Source of the DNA: VFKU01 sp964620045
GTDB taxonomy: Bacteria; Hydrogenedentota; Hydrogenedentia; Hydrogenedentales; GCA-2746185
Reading direction: 5' to 3'
DNA length: 64,000 bases
Assembly (NCBI GenBank): GCA_964620045.1
Contig: CAZUJL010000002.1
Span: 124,001 to 188,000 of the forward strand
Under the pieces are notes generated by a model. That model was not told the origin of the DNA, made no database searches, and saw only the letters and a program-made list of their open reading frames with translations. Positions 41,695-49,657 of this stretch are shown piece by piece. The stretch's first letter is position 1. Every line of letters starts with the position of its first letter. Made by a program: the position numbers and the translations under genes.

Positions 41695-42202
41695 CGAGGA
41701 TCAAACCAAGCCGGGCCGCGACTGGGCCAGGCTGATGTGGGCCGGGATCGCGCTGCTCGTCGTCATCGGTGTGGTGGCGATGTTCATGCCGAAGTCCGAG
41801 CATATCGATGCGACGCGCGTGCACCTTGCGCAAATCCTCATTAAAGTGGAAACGCGCGATCGTGCCGGCGCACAGGCGGCGCTCGACAAGGCGAAATCGC
41901 TGCGCGAGCAGATCGTCAACGGCGCGAATTTCTCGAAACTTGCCGCCGAGAATTCCGACGATCCGCTTTCCTCGAAAAACGGCGGCGATCTCGGCTGGGT
42001 GCATCGAGGTGAAATGGTGCAGGCGGTCGAGGACTTCATCTGGACCGCGCCCATCGGCGAAGTGAGCCAGCCGATTGCCACGGAACTGGGGTTGCACCTC
42101 GTCATCGTGCGCGATCGGCAAATTTCGAAGGCCGAGCAGTATGAGATGGAATTGAAGGAGCGCGTGCTGCAGCAGTCCGGCGGAGAAACCCCCGCGAAAT
42201 GA
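41678..42202 (+). CDS. Membrane-anchored parvulin-type peptidyl-prolyl isomerase
   Basis: 174 aa. A single TM helix (about 20-38, LMWAGIALLVVIGVVAMFM) anchors the protein with its catalytic domain outside the cytoplasmic membrane. The domain (about 47-160) shows the rotamase pattern ARVHLAQILIKV-like start, GANFSKLAAENSDDPLSSKNGGDLGWVHRGEMV and the closing ATELGLHLVIVRDRQ. It helps fold exported proteins. GGAGG lies inside the end of the GspF/PilC gene, with which it overlaps by 17 bases, and its own stop overlaps the argS start by four bases, so the three genes are translationally coupled. Confidence 0.88.
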   Translation: MPWESDEDQTKPGRDWARLMWAGIALLVVIGVVAMFMPKSEHIDATRVHLAQILIKVETRDRAGAQAALDKAKSLREQIVNGANFSKLAAENSDDPLSSKNGGDLGWVHRGEMVQAVEDFIWTAPIGEVSQPIATELGLHLVIVRDRQISKAEQYEMELKERVLQQSGGETPAK

Positions 42203-43893
42203 ACCCCTTTGCCACCATTGCCGCGCCGATTCTGGCGGCCTATCCCGCGCTCGATGCGGCCGATCTCGATTTCGCGCCTTCGCCCAAACTGGACGTGGGC
42301 GATGTCGCGCTGCGCACCTTCCTGGCCGCGAAAAAACTCAAGATGGCGCCGCCGCAGTTCGCGGCCGCGGTCGCGAAAGACGTGCGCTTCGACGGCGGCG
42401 TGGTGTCCGCCACGCCGGCCGGCCCCTATCTGAACTTCAAGCTCGATCGCAGCGCGTTCGCGCGCGGCATGGTGGGCGGCATCCTGAGCGAGGGCGCGAA
42501 GTTTGGCTCGAACGCGATGGGCACCGGCCACAAGCTGCTCATCGAGCACACGAGCATCAATCCGAACGCCAGCCCGCACGTGGGCCGCGCGCGCAACGCG
42601 ATGTTCGGCGACAGCCTCACGCGTCTGTTTCGCTTCGAGGGCTACGCGGCGGATGTGCACTACTACGTGAACGACATTGGCCGGCAGATCGGCCTGCTTG
42701 TGTTGCATGCCGAGAACTTCGACGCCATGAGCTTCGACCAGATTCTCGACGCCTACGTCGCCGCGAACGCGCGCGCTGAAAACGATCCGGAATTCGCGAA
42801 GCAGGGCTACGACCTGCTCGCGAAAATGGAAGAGGGCGATCCGGACACGGCGCAGCGCTTTTACAAAATCACTGAGAAGTGTCTGCGCGGTCAGCTCGCC
42901 GTGCTGGGCCGGCTCGGCATTGCTTACGACCAGTTCGACCGCGAATCGAAGTACCTGAAGCATGAACGCCTCAACGTCGTGCTCGACGCCCTGCGAACCA
43001 AAGAGGCCGTGTTCACGGACGAGGAAGAACGCCTCGTCGTCGATCTTGCCAAGCTTGGCTGGGAACGCGAAGAGGGCCGTTTCTTCGTGCTGATGCGCGC
43101 GAACGGCAGCTCGATGTATGGCTTCCGCGATCTGGCGTACACGATGGACAAGATGAGCAAGGGCGCCGACGTGAACCTCTGGGTGCTCGGCGAGGACCAC
43201 AAGCTGTACGCCGAACAGCTCACGCTAATCCTGAAATCCGCCGGTCAGCCCGCGCCCGAGCCGATCTACTACGCGCACATCCTGCTCAAGGAAGGCCGCA
43301 TGTCCACGCGCCAGGGCAAGGTCGTGCTGCTGTCCGACTTCCTCGACGAAGCTACGGCGCGCGCGCGCGAAAAAGTCGACGAACAGTGCAAGGATTTGTC
43401 CGAAGCCGAGCGCGGGTCCATCGCGGAAAAAGTCGCGATCGCGGCGGTGCGTTTCGCAATTCTCCGTGTGAACTCCAACAAGAACGTCGTGTTCGACTGG
43501 GAATCAAGTCTGTCGTTCAGTGGCGACACGGGGCCCTACGTCCAGTACTCCTGCGCACGCATTCACTCCATGCTGCGGAAATTCGCCGCGCCCGTCGGTG
43601 AACCCAGCGCGGACTTCGTGCTCGATCACGATTCCGAGTGGCTGCTGCTCACGAAACTCGCGGAATTCCCGAACGTCGTCGCCGGCGCCGCGCAGACGCG
43701 CAATGTCGCGCCGATCGGCCAGTTCGTGCTCGACGCCGCGCGTCAGTTCACGACCTTCTACCACGATTGCCCCGTGCTCACCGCGGAGTCCGACGCGCGC
43801 AAGCGTGCCCGCATCCAGCTCTGCGCGGCGACGTTGCAGACGTTCACGAATGCGCTCGGCGTGCTGGGAATCGAAGCGCTCGAGCGGATGTAG
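42199..43893 (+). CDS. argS: Arginyl-tRNA synthetase
   Basis: 564 aa. Add1-like N-terminal domain (about 1-110), class I Rossmann core with the HIGH motif as HVGR (NPNASPHVGRARN), GSSMYGFRDLAYTMDK and GEDHKLYAEQL, and MSTRQGKVV in place of KMSKS, which is normal for ArgRS. The DALR anticodon-binding domain is at the end (YVQYSCARIHSM ... ARQFTTFYHDCPVL ... LGVLGIEALERM). It charges tRNA-Arg and, as in other organisms, needs the tRNA for activation. The start ATG overlaps the upstream stop (ATGA). Confidence 0.96.
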   Translation: MNPFATIAAPILAAYPALDAADLDFAPSPKLDVGDVALRTFLAAKKLKMAPPQFAAAVAKDVRFDGGVVSATPAGPYLNFKLDRSAFARGMVGGILSEGAKFGSNAMGTGHKLLIEHTSINPNASPHVGRARNAMFGDSLTRLFRFEGYAADVHYYVNDIGRQIGLLVLHAENFDAMSFDQILDAYVAANARAENDPEFAKQGYDLLAKMEEGDPDTAQRFYKITEKCLRGQLAVLGRLGIAYDQFDRESKYLKHERLNVVLDALRTKEAVFTDEEERLVVDLAKLGWEREEGRFFVLMRANGSSMYGFRDLAYTMDKMSKGADVNLWVLGEDHKLYAEQLTLILKSAGQPAPEPIYYAHILLKEGRMSTRQGKVVLLSDFLDEATARAREKVDEQCKDLSEAERGSIAEKVAIAAVRFAILRVNSNKNVVFDWESSLSFSGDTGPYVQYSCARIHSMLRKFAAPVGEPSADFVLDHDSEWLLLTKLAEFPNVVAGAAQTRNVAPIGQFVLDAARQFTTFYHDCPVLTAESDARKRARIQLCAATLQTFTNALGVLGIEALERM

Positions 43894-43895
43894 TC

Positions 43896-43955
43896 CGTAG
43901 CGCCGGCTTCCAGCCGGCAGACGCAGAAAAGAGCCGGCTGGAAGCCGGCGCTACG
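43896..43955. repeat. REP-like long inverted repeat
   Basis: A perfect 23-base inverted repeat beginning CGTAGCGCCGGCTTCCAG (43896-43918) with its complement at 43933-43955, separated by a 14-base loop. It lies between the convergent argS and cbiX genes and could act as a transcription barrier, though there is no T-run. The GCCGGCTGGAAGCCGGC core is of the type found as dispersed palindromic repeats in several bacterial genomes. Its right arm contains the cbiX stop codon. Confidence 0.8.
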
Positions 43956-44358
43956 AACCGGCGTTCCGCGTGGACGGCGTCTTTAACGATTCCTCAATCC
44001 GCGCGAGGATGATCTCCGTCATGCGCGGGTCCAGTCCCAGCGGCGCGGTCACCGAATAGGCCACGCCCGGATGCGCGGCGGCCGCCTCGGCCACCATGCG
44101 CGGAATGTCGCTCGTGCTGTGCCGGCCCGGCGCGAGGAAGTAGGGATGCACGACCACGCGTCGCGCGCCCTGCGCAATGCAGCGCGCGAAGGCCTGCGCG
44201 ATCGTCGGCTCGGCCAGTTCCATGTGCGCGATCTCGACGATGCCCACGCCCGTCGTGCCACGAAAAAGCTGCGCGACATCTTCCAGCAGCATATTCGCTT
44301 CGTCACGTTTCGAGCCGTGATCGACGAGAATAATGCCGACATCAGACGGAATTGGCAT
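43951..44358 (-). CDS. Small CbiX/SirB-family chelatase
   Basis: 135 aa, single-domain type. Metal-binding His residues are in VDHGSK near the N-terminus and HPYFLAPGRHS in the middle; the C-terminus ends STRNAGS. Family members insert cobalt or iron into sirohydrochlorin (or nickel) as homodimers. No other cobalamin or siroheme gene is nearby. The stop codon TAG is provided by the right arm of the inverted repeat at 43896-43955, so the last two residues were probably set by insertion of that repeat. It starts 14 bases after the fumC stop and may be cotranscribed with it. Confidence 0.85.
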   Translation of the reverse strand: MPIPSDVGIILVDHGSKRDEANMLLEDVAQLFRGTTGVGIVEIAHMELAEPTIAQAFARCIAQGARRVVVHPYFLAPGRHSTSDIPRMVAEAAAAHPGVAYSVTAPLGLDPRMTEIILARIEESLKTPSTRNAGS

Positions 44359-44372
44359 GACTCATTCCGAAG

Positions 44373-45761
44373 TTAGGATGGCCCGATCATCTTGCTCGGG
44401 TCCACTTCCTGTTTGAACTCAGCTTCGGTAAGCAGGCCAGTTTTCAAGGCCTCTTCCAATAGCGTCGTGCCGTTCTTGTAGGCCGTCTTCGCGATCTTCG
44501 CCGCGTTGTCATACCCAATCTTGCGGTTCAGCGCGGTCACGAGCATCAGCGACTGATTCATGAGTTGGTCAATACGCTGCGTGTCCGCTTCGATACCGAC
44601 CGCGCAGTGTTCGTTGAACGACAGCGCCGAATCCGCCAGCAGCCGAATCGACTGCAGCACGTTGAAAATGATCACCGGCTTAAACACGTTCAGCTCGAAG
44701 TGGCCCGTCGCGCCGCCGATATTCACCGATACGTCATTGCCCAGTACCTGCGCCGCCACCATCGTCACGGCTTCGCACTGCGTGGGGTTCACTTTCCCCG
44801 GCATGATGCTCGAGCCCGGCTCGTTCTCCGGAATGCGGATTTCCGCCAGGCCACAGCGCGGTCCACTTGCGAGCAACCGCACGTCATTCGCAATTTTCAT
44901 CATGCTGCACGCCAGCGTTTTCAGCGCGCCGTGCGTCATCACCATCGCGTCATGCGCCGCCAGCGACTCGAACTTGTTCGGCGCCGTCTTGAACGGCAGG
45001 CCGGTCAGCTCCGCAATCTGCGCGGCGACTTTGGTGTCGTAGCCTTTCTTCGTATTCAGCCCCGTGCCCACGGCGGTACCACCCAGCGCGAGTTCCGCAA
45101 GCTTCGGCAGCGTGCCCTCGATGCGTTCGATGTCGTTCGTGAGCTGCTGCACATAACCCGAAAATTCCTGGCCCAGCGTCAGCGGCGTCGCATCCATCAG
45201 GTGCGTGCGGCCGATCTTGATGATGCTGGCGAATTCCTTGGCCTTCTTGTCCAGCGTATCGCGCAGCGTGCGCAGGTTCGGCAGCAGGTGATGCTGAATG
45301 CGCTCGACCGCCGCGATGCTCATCGCCGTCGGGAAGGTGTCGTTCGACGACTGCGACATGTTCACGTGATCGTTCGGATGGATCGGCTTCTTGCTGCCCA
45401 TCTCGCCGCCGAGCATCTCGATGCCGCGGTTCGAGATCACCTCGTTCGCGTTCATGTTCGTCTGCGTGCCGCTGCCCGTCTGCCAAATCACCAGCGGGAA
45501 GTGATCGTCGAGCTTGCCCTCGATCACTTCGTCCGCCGCGGAGCAGATCGTGTCGCAGAGTTTCGCGTCGAGCAGACCCTGGTCGCGGTTCACGAGCGCC
45601 GCCGCTTTTTTCAGGATGCCGAGCGCGCGGATCAGTTCGCGCGGCATGCGCTCGCCGCCGATTTTGAAGAAATGAACCGACCGGGCCGTTTGCGAGCCCC
45701 AGTAACGGTCAGCCGGCACCTGCATGGTGCCCATCGTGTCGCTTTCAGTGCGGAATTTCAT
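44373..45761 (-). CDS. fumC: Class II fumarate hydratase
   Basis: 462 aa, full length. Family motifs: SSNDTFPTA, the substrate-binding TGSGTQTNMNANEV, and the fumarase/aspartase signature GSSIMPGKVNPTQCE with the catalytic Ser loop. It interconverts fumarate and malate in the TCA cycle as a tetramer and needs no iron-sulfur cluster. AGGAG lies before the ATG. The apbE-like gene ends 59 bases upstream on the same strand, so cotranscription with nqrA-apbE is possible. Confidence 0.96.
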   Translation of the reverse strand: MKFRTESDTMGTMQVPADRYWGSQTARSVHFFKIGGERMPRELIRALGILKKAAALVNRDQGLLDAKLCDTICSAADEVIEGKLDDHFPLVIWQTGSGTQTNMNANEVISNRGIEMLGGEMGSKKPIHPNDHVNMSQSSNDTFPTAMSIAAVERIQHHLLPNLRTLRDTLDKKAKEFASIIKIGRTHLMDATPLTLGQEFSGYVQQLTNDIERIEGTLPKLAELALGGTAVGTGLNTKKGYDTKVAAQIAELTGLPFKTAPNKFESLAAHDAMVMTHGALKTLACSMMKIANDVRLLASGPRCGLAEIRIPENEPGSSIMPGKVNPTQCEAVTMVAAQVLGNDVSVNIGGATGHFELNVFKPVIIFNVLQSIRLLADSALSFNEHCAVGIEADTQRIDQLMNQSLMLVTALNRKIGYDNAAKIAKTAYKNGTTLLEEALKTGLLTEAEFKQEVDPSKMIGPS

Positions 45762-45820
45762 GGCGGGACGCGTCTCCTGCAGTGGAAGGAGGGATTATAG
45801 CGTCTGGACGGCGCGCGTGC

Positions 45821-46831
45821 TTAGTGCGCAGTGACCGCGCCAAAGCGGGCTTCATACGCCTCACTCGCGCTCTCCGCACCGTCCTTGTCGCGAACAAGGA
45901 CCGGCAACTTCAGCAGCTTCGCCAGCAGCAGGCCGTCGTCCGCACCAAGCACCCAGATCGCCCGCGCATAGGCCTCGGCCCAAAGCCCTTTTTCGTGCAG
46001 CACCGTAACGGACGCGAGATTCTGCGCCGCCGGCATTCCCGTGCGTCCATCGACGATAGGCATCCCGAAAGCGGTATTGAAATCCTTCTCGCTCAGCACC
46101 GCCATCGCGATCTTCATCGGACGTACCCTGCCGTCCGGTTCACGCATTTCGTCGCGATCGCCTTCCTTCCCATAAAACACCGGGCCGACTTCGATGCGAT
46201 ACTGCTTCGCGCCGGCATCTTCGAATACGCGCACCACACGATCGAGTGCATATCCGCAGCGCAGCGTATCGAGATCAATGAATAGCGCCGGATCGGTTTT
46301 GCGCAGAGTCCTCGCCTGTGGATCGAATTCCAGCTTATCCAAACCGATATGTGTCCGGAGTTCGCGCAGTTCATCTTCGGTCGGGGTCCGGTTAAGCAAC
46401 GGATCGTGTGCGCGCGCAATCGCGCCGGTGGTTAGGTCAAAAGCCCCCGCCGTTTGCCCGCCCACTTCCAATGCACACGCCAGTATTTCAATTGTTTCCG
46501 GCGAAAGGGCAAACGGGGCGGTTGAAGACATCGCATTGAACCGCGATACCTCTGAATCTTTTATGTCGATCGATACCCGTTGATGGACATCTGCAAAAAT
46601 TCCATCGACCTTCTCATTCAGGATCGGCGTTGTAGTCGTCGGCGGGTGAAACGCGGTAATCATGGCCGAAGTACCAACGGTTTCCGGCCTCTCAAAAATA
46701 AAGCTGGTGTAGGCGTATGCGATGATTACGTCGCCCCGTGAATGGCCCAGCCCATACAGCCCCGCCCAGATCGCCGCAACGATCGCCGCGAGGCCCAGCG
46801 CAATACGGCGTGTTTTTTGTTCCGGCGTCAC
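45821..46831 (-). CDS. ApbE-like FAD:protein FMN transferase, probably degenerate
   Basis: 336 aa with an N-terminal TM anchor (about 9-28). The ApbE fold is clear from SEVSRFNA, GAFDLTTGAI and IDLDTLRCGYALDRV. ApbE normally attaches FMN to Thr residues of NqrB/NqrC or RnfG. Several conserved positions have changed: MGT is VGT (52-54), the Lys of KGYA is Cys192, the Gly pair of the lGGd motif is Gly-Pro, and the C-terminal magnesium site normally ADALxT reads AEAYAR (285-290), so the Asp and Thr are Glu and Arg. Activity is doubtful. Start is three bases after the nqrA stop. Confidence 0.8.
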   Translation of the reverse strand: MTPEQKTRRIALGLAAIVAAIWAGLYGLGHSRGDVIIAYAYTSFIFERPETVGTSAMITAFHPPTTTTPILNEKVDGIFADVHQRVSIDIKDSEVSRFNAMSSTAPFALSPETIEILACALEVGGQTAGAFDLTTGAIARAHDPLLNRTPTEDELRELRTHIGLDKLEFDPQARTLRKTDPALFIDLDTLRCGYALDRVVRVFEDAGAKQYRIEVGPVFYGKEGDRDEMREPDGRVRPMKIAMAVLSEKDFNTAFGMPIVDGRTGMPAAQNLASVTVLHEKGLWAEAYARAIWVLGADDGLLLAKLLKLPVLVRDKDGAESASEAYEARFGAVTAH

Positions 46832-46834
46832 GGA

Positions 46835-48133
46835 TTATCCCTGCGACTCAAGTTGCATGAGAATACGCCGCAACTGGGCTGTGTATTCTTGCTGGCCGGA
46901 CTGCCCGAAGGCCATAAAGGCGACGTCTTCCTCGTCCACGCCCCGTACACCCAATGCGTCCGCGCGCGCTACGTCGCCACTTTTCAGTGCTCGCAGCAGC
47001 GATGCCGGGCGCATGCCGAAGGCCGACGTGCGATACGCACGCAGCAATGAATTCGCAGGGTTCGATGCACCCGCCGCGAGCCACTCGCGGCCCGGCTGCG
47101 CGCCGGATTGTGAACGCGCAGCGACGATACGGTGGTAGCGCCCAAGATAGGCTTCGACATCACTGCGCGCGCTGCTGCCTGTGAATGGCCCTCCAGACTG
47201 CACATGCGCGCCCGGCGCCAGACTTTCATTCGCCGTCAGTTCACCAAGCGCCGCGCCCAGCCGTGTGCGCACCAGGCGCGGCGATTTCATCGCGGGACCC
47301 GCCAGCGCCACAACCGTGTCCACACTGAGTTTTCCAGTGGTGAACAACGTGCCGATACGAATGACATCCTGATAGCCGATGTGCCACACGGTACGTTTCT
47401 TCTCGGTCACCTTCAGCAGAAAATGAATCTGCGCGCCCGGTGTGCCGGTGGGGTGCAGTCCGTCGAATTGCTCCGTCGTGATGCCGCTGTACGGTCCGGC
47501 TTTTACGGGCGAGCCCTTCGCGACGCAGAGATACATGTAGCCTTCGCGCAGCTTCGCGATCACGGTAATCCCGGCCTCAAACGCCTCGGCGTTTTGCGCA
47601 ATTACCACCTCGGCCTTCGGGGCAAGCGGCTCCGTGTCCATCGCGGAAATGAAAATGCCATCCGGCACCTGCGCAGCATCCGGCACCCGGCCAAACGGTC
47701 GCGTGCGAAACGCCGTCCACAGTCCCGATTCCAGCAACAGCGCGCGCACCTGATCGCGGCTCAGCCCCGGAATCGGCCGGGCCAAATAGTGGGTGAAGGA
47801 TTGCTGCTCGGCGTCGCTGGGTGTGCCCGCGCGTTCGCTGGGCGATAACGCGATGGACACCGAAACAAATTCGCCGTTCGCGCCGCGCTCGATCGCCGCG
47901 ACGGTCCCCGCGCCGGACGCCGTGTGCTGCACGCTGGGCCGCGCCGCGTCATTGAAGATCGGCTGGCCGCGCTTAACCGTATCGCCCACAGACACGCGCA
48001 GTTCCGCATTCAGTCCGGGATAATCCGCTGCCACGAGCCCCACGTGGGACACCGGCGTGGCCGCGCTAATTTTTTGTTCCGGTTCTCCGGCAACAATCAG
48101 CCGTAGCCCGTTCTTAATGGTATGTACAGCCAT
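46835..48133 (-). CDS. nqrA: Na+-translocating NADH:quinone reductase subunit A-like protein
   Basis: 432 aa, usual length for NqrA. The N-terminus (VHTIKNGLRLIVAGEP...HVGLVAADYPGL) and barrel-sandwich hybrid region (VSVGDTVKRGQPIF) match, as does the C-terminus, though the usual CPGKxEYG region reads QSGQQEYT. In Na+-NQR this soluble subunit interacts with ubiquinone. The usual nqrBCDEF genes are absent here: nqrA is followed directly by the apbE-like gene, the gene that normally ends the operon. Either the membrane and flavin subunits are encoded elsewhere or this is the relic of a collapsed operon. Confidence 0.85.
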   Translation of the reverse strand: MAVHTIKNGLRLIVAGEPEQKISAATPVSHVGLVAADYPGLNAELRVSVGDTVKRGQPIFNDAARPSVQHTASGAGTVAAIERGANGEFVSVSIALSPSERAGTPSDAEQQSFTHYLARPIPGLSRDQVRALLLESGLWTAFRTRPFGRVPDAAQVPDGIFISAMDTEPLAPKAEVVIAQNAEAFEAGITVIAKLREGYMYLCVAKGSPVKAGPYSGITTEQFDGLHPTGTPGAQIHFLLKVTEKKRTVWHIGYQDVIRIGTLFTTGKLSVDTVVALAGPAMKSPRLVRTRLGAALGELTANESLAPGAHVQSGGPFTGSSARSDVEAYLGRYHRIVAARSQSGAQPGREWLAAGASNPANSLLRAYRTSAFGMRPASLLRALKSGDVARADALGVRGVDEEDVAFMAFGQSGQQEYTAQLRRILMQLESQG

Positions 48134-48312
48134 TGCGGCGAAATTGTCCCCAAGGGTGGATTGCTCGCGCGCGATATTGTCGCACGATTCGCGAAAGCCG
48201 TGCGCGGCGGAGAAATGTGTCCGACCGGCCCATATGAATTCAAGAGGCGCCGCGCTTGCACGACGATTCCGCCGCCTGTCATGCTCCCTTTACTTTTGGG
48301 GGAAGGTGCGCA

Positions 48313-48780
48313 ATGACGCCGGCAGACGAAACCTGGTATCGCCGCGTGGCGAACCACCGGCATCGCATCGGCGCAGGCGGGGCTGTGGTGCGCCGCACAC
48401 CGGATGGCTTACTGGTTGCGCTGATCAAGGAAGTGGAAATCGGCGACGCGTTCTATGTGCTGCCGAAAGGCGGCGTCGAAGCCGGCGAAGAACTCGAAGT
48501 CGCCGCGCAACGCGAAATCCGCGAAGAGACCGGCCTCACGGAGATTTCATACCTCGGCCACCTCGGCACGCTCGATCGCTGCAACTACAAGCGTACCTAC
48601 TGGCAGACCTCGCACTACGGCCTGTACCTGACTTCGCAATCGGATGGCGTCGCGACGGATCCCGACAACTACGGCCTCGCGTGGTTCACGCTGGAAGAGT
48701 TACCGCCGATGTTCTGGCCAGACGAGCGCCGCCTGCTCACGTCCAAAGCGGCGTGGATTGCTGGCAAAGTCGGAAAGTAA
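48313..48780 (+). CDS. Nudix hydrolase
   Basis: 155 aa from ATG 48313, chosen because GGAAGG lies just upstream; a longer frame from 48256 is unlikely. The Nudix box is complete: GGVEAGEELEVAAQREIREE followed by TGL, with the catalytic Glu residues. These enzymes cleave nucleoside diphosphates linked to another moiety; the N-terminal HRIGAGGAVVRR and WFTLEELP segments are general to the family and do not reveal the substrate (diadenosine polyphosphate, NDP-sugar or mutagenic nucleotide). Divergent from nqrA, stop six bases from the TPR gene stop. Confidence 0.92.
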   Translation: MTPADETWYRRVANHRHRIGAGGAVVRRTPDGLLVALIKEVEIGDAFYVLPKGGVEAGEELEVAAQREIREETGLTEISYLGHLGTLDRCNYKRTYWQTSHYGLYLTSQSDGVATDPDNYGLAWFTLEELPPMFWPDERRLLTSKAAWIAGKVGK

Positions 48781-48786
48781 CGCGAC

Positions 48787-49542
48787 TTACTTCGCCGTCT
48801 TGTGCGCGTCGAGCTTGTCCTGCGCCAGGCGCGATTTCGGGTTCAACTCCAGCGCGCGCTTCCATTCGGCAATGGCCTTGTCGGTCTGGCCAAGCGACTC
48901 ATAGGCCACGCCACGAAACGCAACCGCGCGCTCCATGTTGGGGTCAATCTCGAGCGCGCGGTTCAACAAGTCCAAGGCCTTCGGCACGTCGCCGCCGTGT
49001 TGTACTTCGGCGAACAGCGGTCGTTTGGACGCCGATACGAGCGCGTTAGGATTCTTCGGATCCAGCGTCAAGGCCTTTTCCATCGCAGCGTCCATGCCGT
49101 CGATGTACTTGTTGCCCTTGTAGTAGCTGCGAATCATCGTCATGTACAGATCAGCCTTGATCCGCCACTTTTCCGAAATGTCATCCGGCAACATATCGAG
49201 CGCGTCATGGCCGACCTTCGCCACATCGTCGATGTCGCGGCCAAGCAACCGGCGATCGCGCGGGTCCATCTCCGTGGCTTTTTCGTAGTCATAGCGCCGC
49301 ATCTCGGCGGCGGCCAATGCCGCGCGTCCGAGCAGCATCAGGTCTTCCGGACGGGCATTCGAGACCGTGCGGGTCTTCAGCGCCTCAACCAGTTTCAGTG
49401 CGCCGTCCAAATCGGAATCCCGTTCCACACGGGTGACTTCAGCCGTCAAATCCGTCGGCTGCGGCGCGGCCACATCCAGCCCGAGGGCCGAAGCGGCGGC
49501 AACAAACAGCGCTATCGTTATGGCAAAACGTTGTACTAACAA
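48787..49542 (-). CDS. Secreted TPR protein
   Basis: 251 aa. TTG at 49542 is the only plausible start, with AGGGAG nine bases upstream. Signal peptide (RFAITIALFVAAASALG), then helices of TPR type, the clearest near the C-terminus (ALDLLNRALEIDPNMERAVAFRGVAYESLGQTDKAIAEW is split over two repeats). It should be periplasmic and act as a scaffold or chaperone-like adaptor. It precedes nothing on the same strand, and follows the MMPL exporter gene on the same strand after 115 bases, so it may assist that exporter. Confidence 0.75.
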   Translation of the reverse strand: MLVQRFAITIALFVAAASALGLDVAAPQPTDLTAEVTRVERDSDLDGALKLVEALKTRTVSNARPEDLMLLGRAALAAAEMRRYDYEKATEMDPRDRRLLGRDIDDVAKVGHDALDMLPDDISEKWRIKADLYMTMIRSYYKGNKYIDGMDAAMEKALTLDPKNPNALVSASKRPLFAEVQHGGDVPKALDLLNRALEIDPNMERAVAFRGVAYESLGQTDKAIAEWKRALELNPKSRLAQDKLDAHKTAK

Positions 49543-49657
49543 GGGTTGACTCCCTAACTGACCCTTTGGGCTCCCCTTAGGCTTGCCCCCATTAAAGTGT
49601 GGAGCAAACGGCCCGATTCCGTCAAGAAATATATGACGCTTTTGTACAGTATTGTAT

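Noticed and set aside
44565..45800. 411-codon plus-strand frame opposite fumC
   Set aside because: Antisense shadow of a highly conserved gene; His/Arg-rich composition.
48256..48312. Nineteen-residue N-terminal extension of the Nudix hydrolase
   Set aside because: The ATG at 48313 has a good ribosome-binding site (GGAAGG), and the extension is unlike the family N-terminus.
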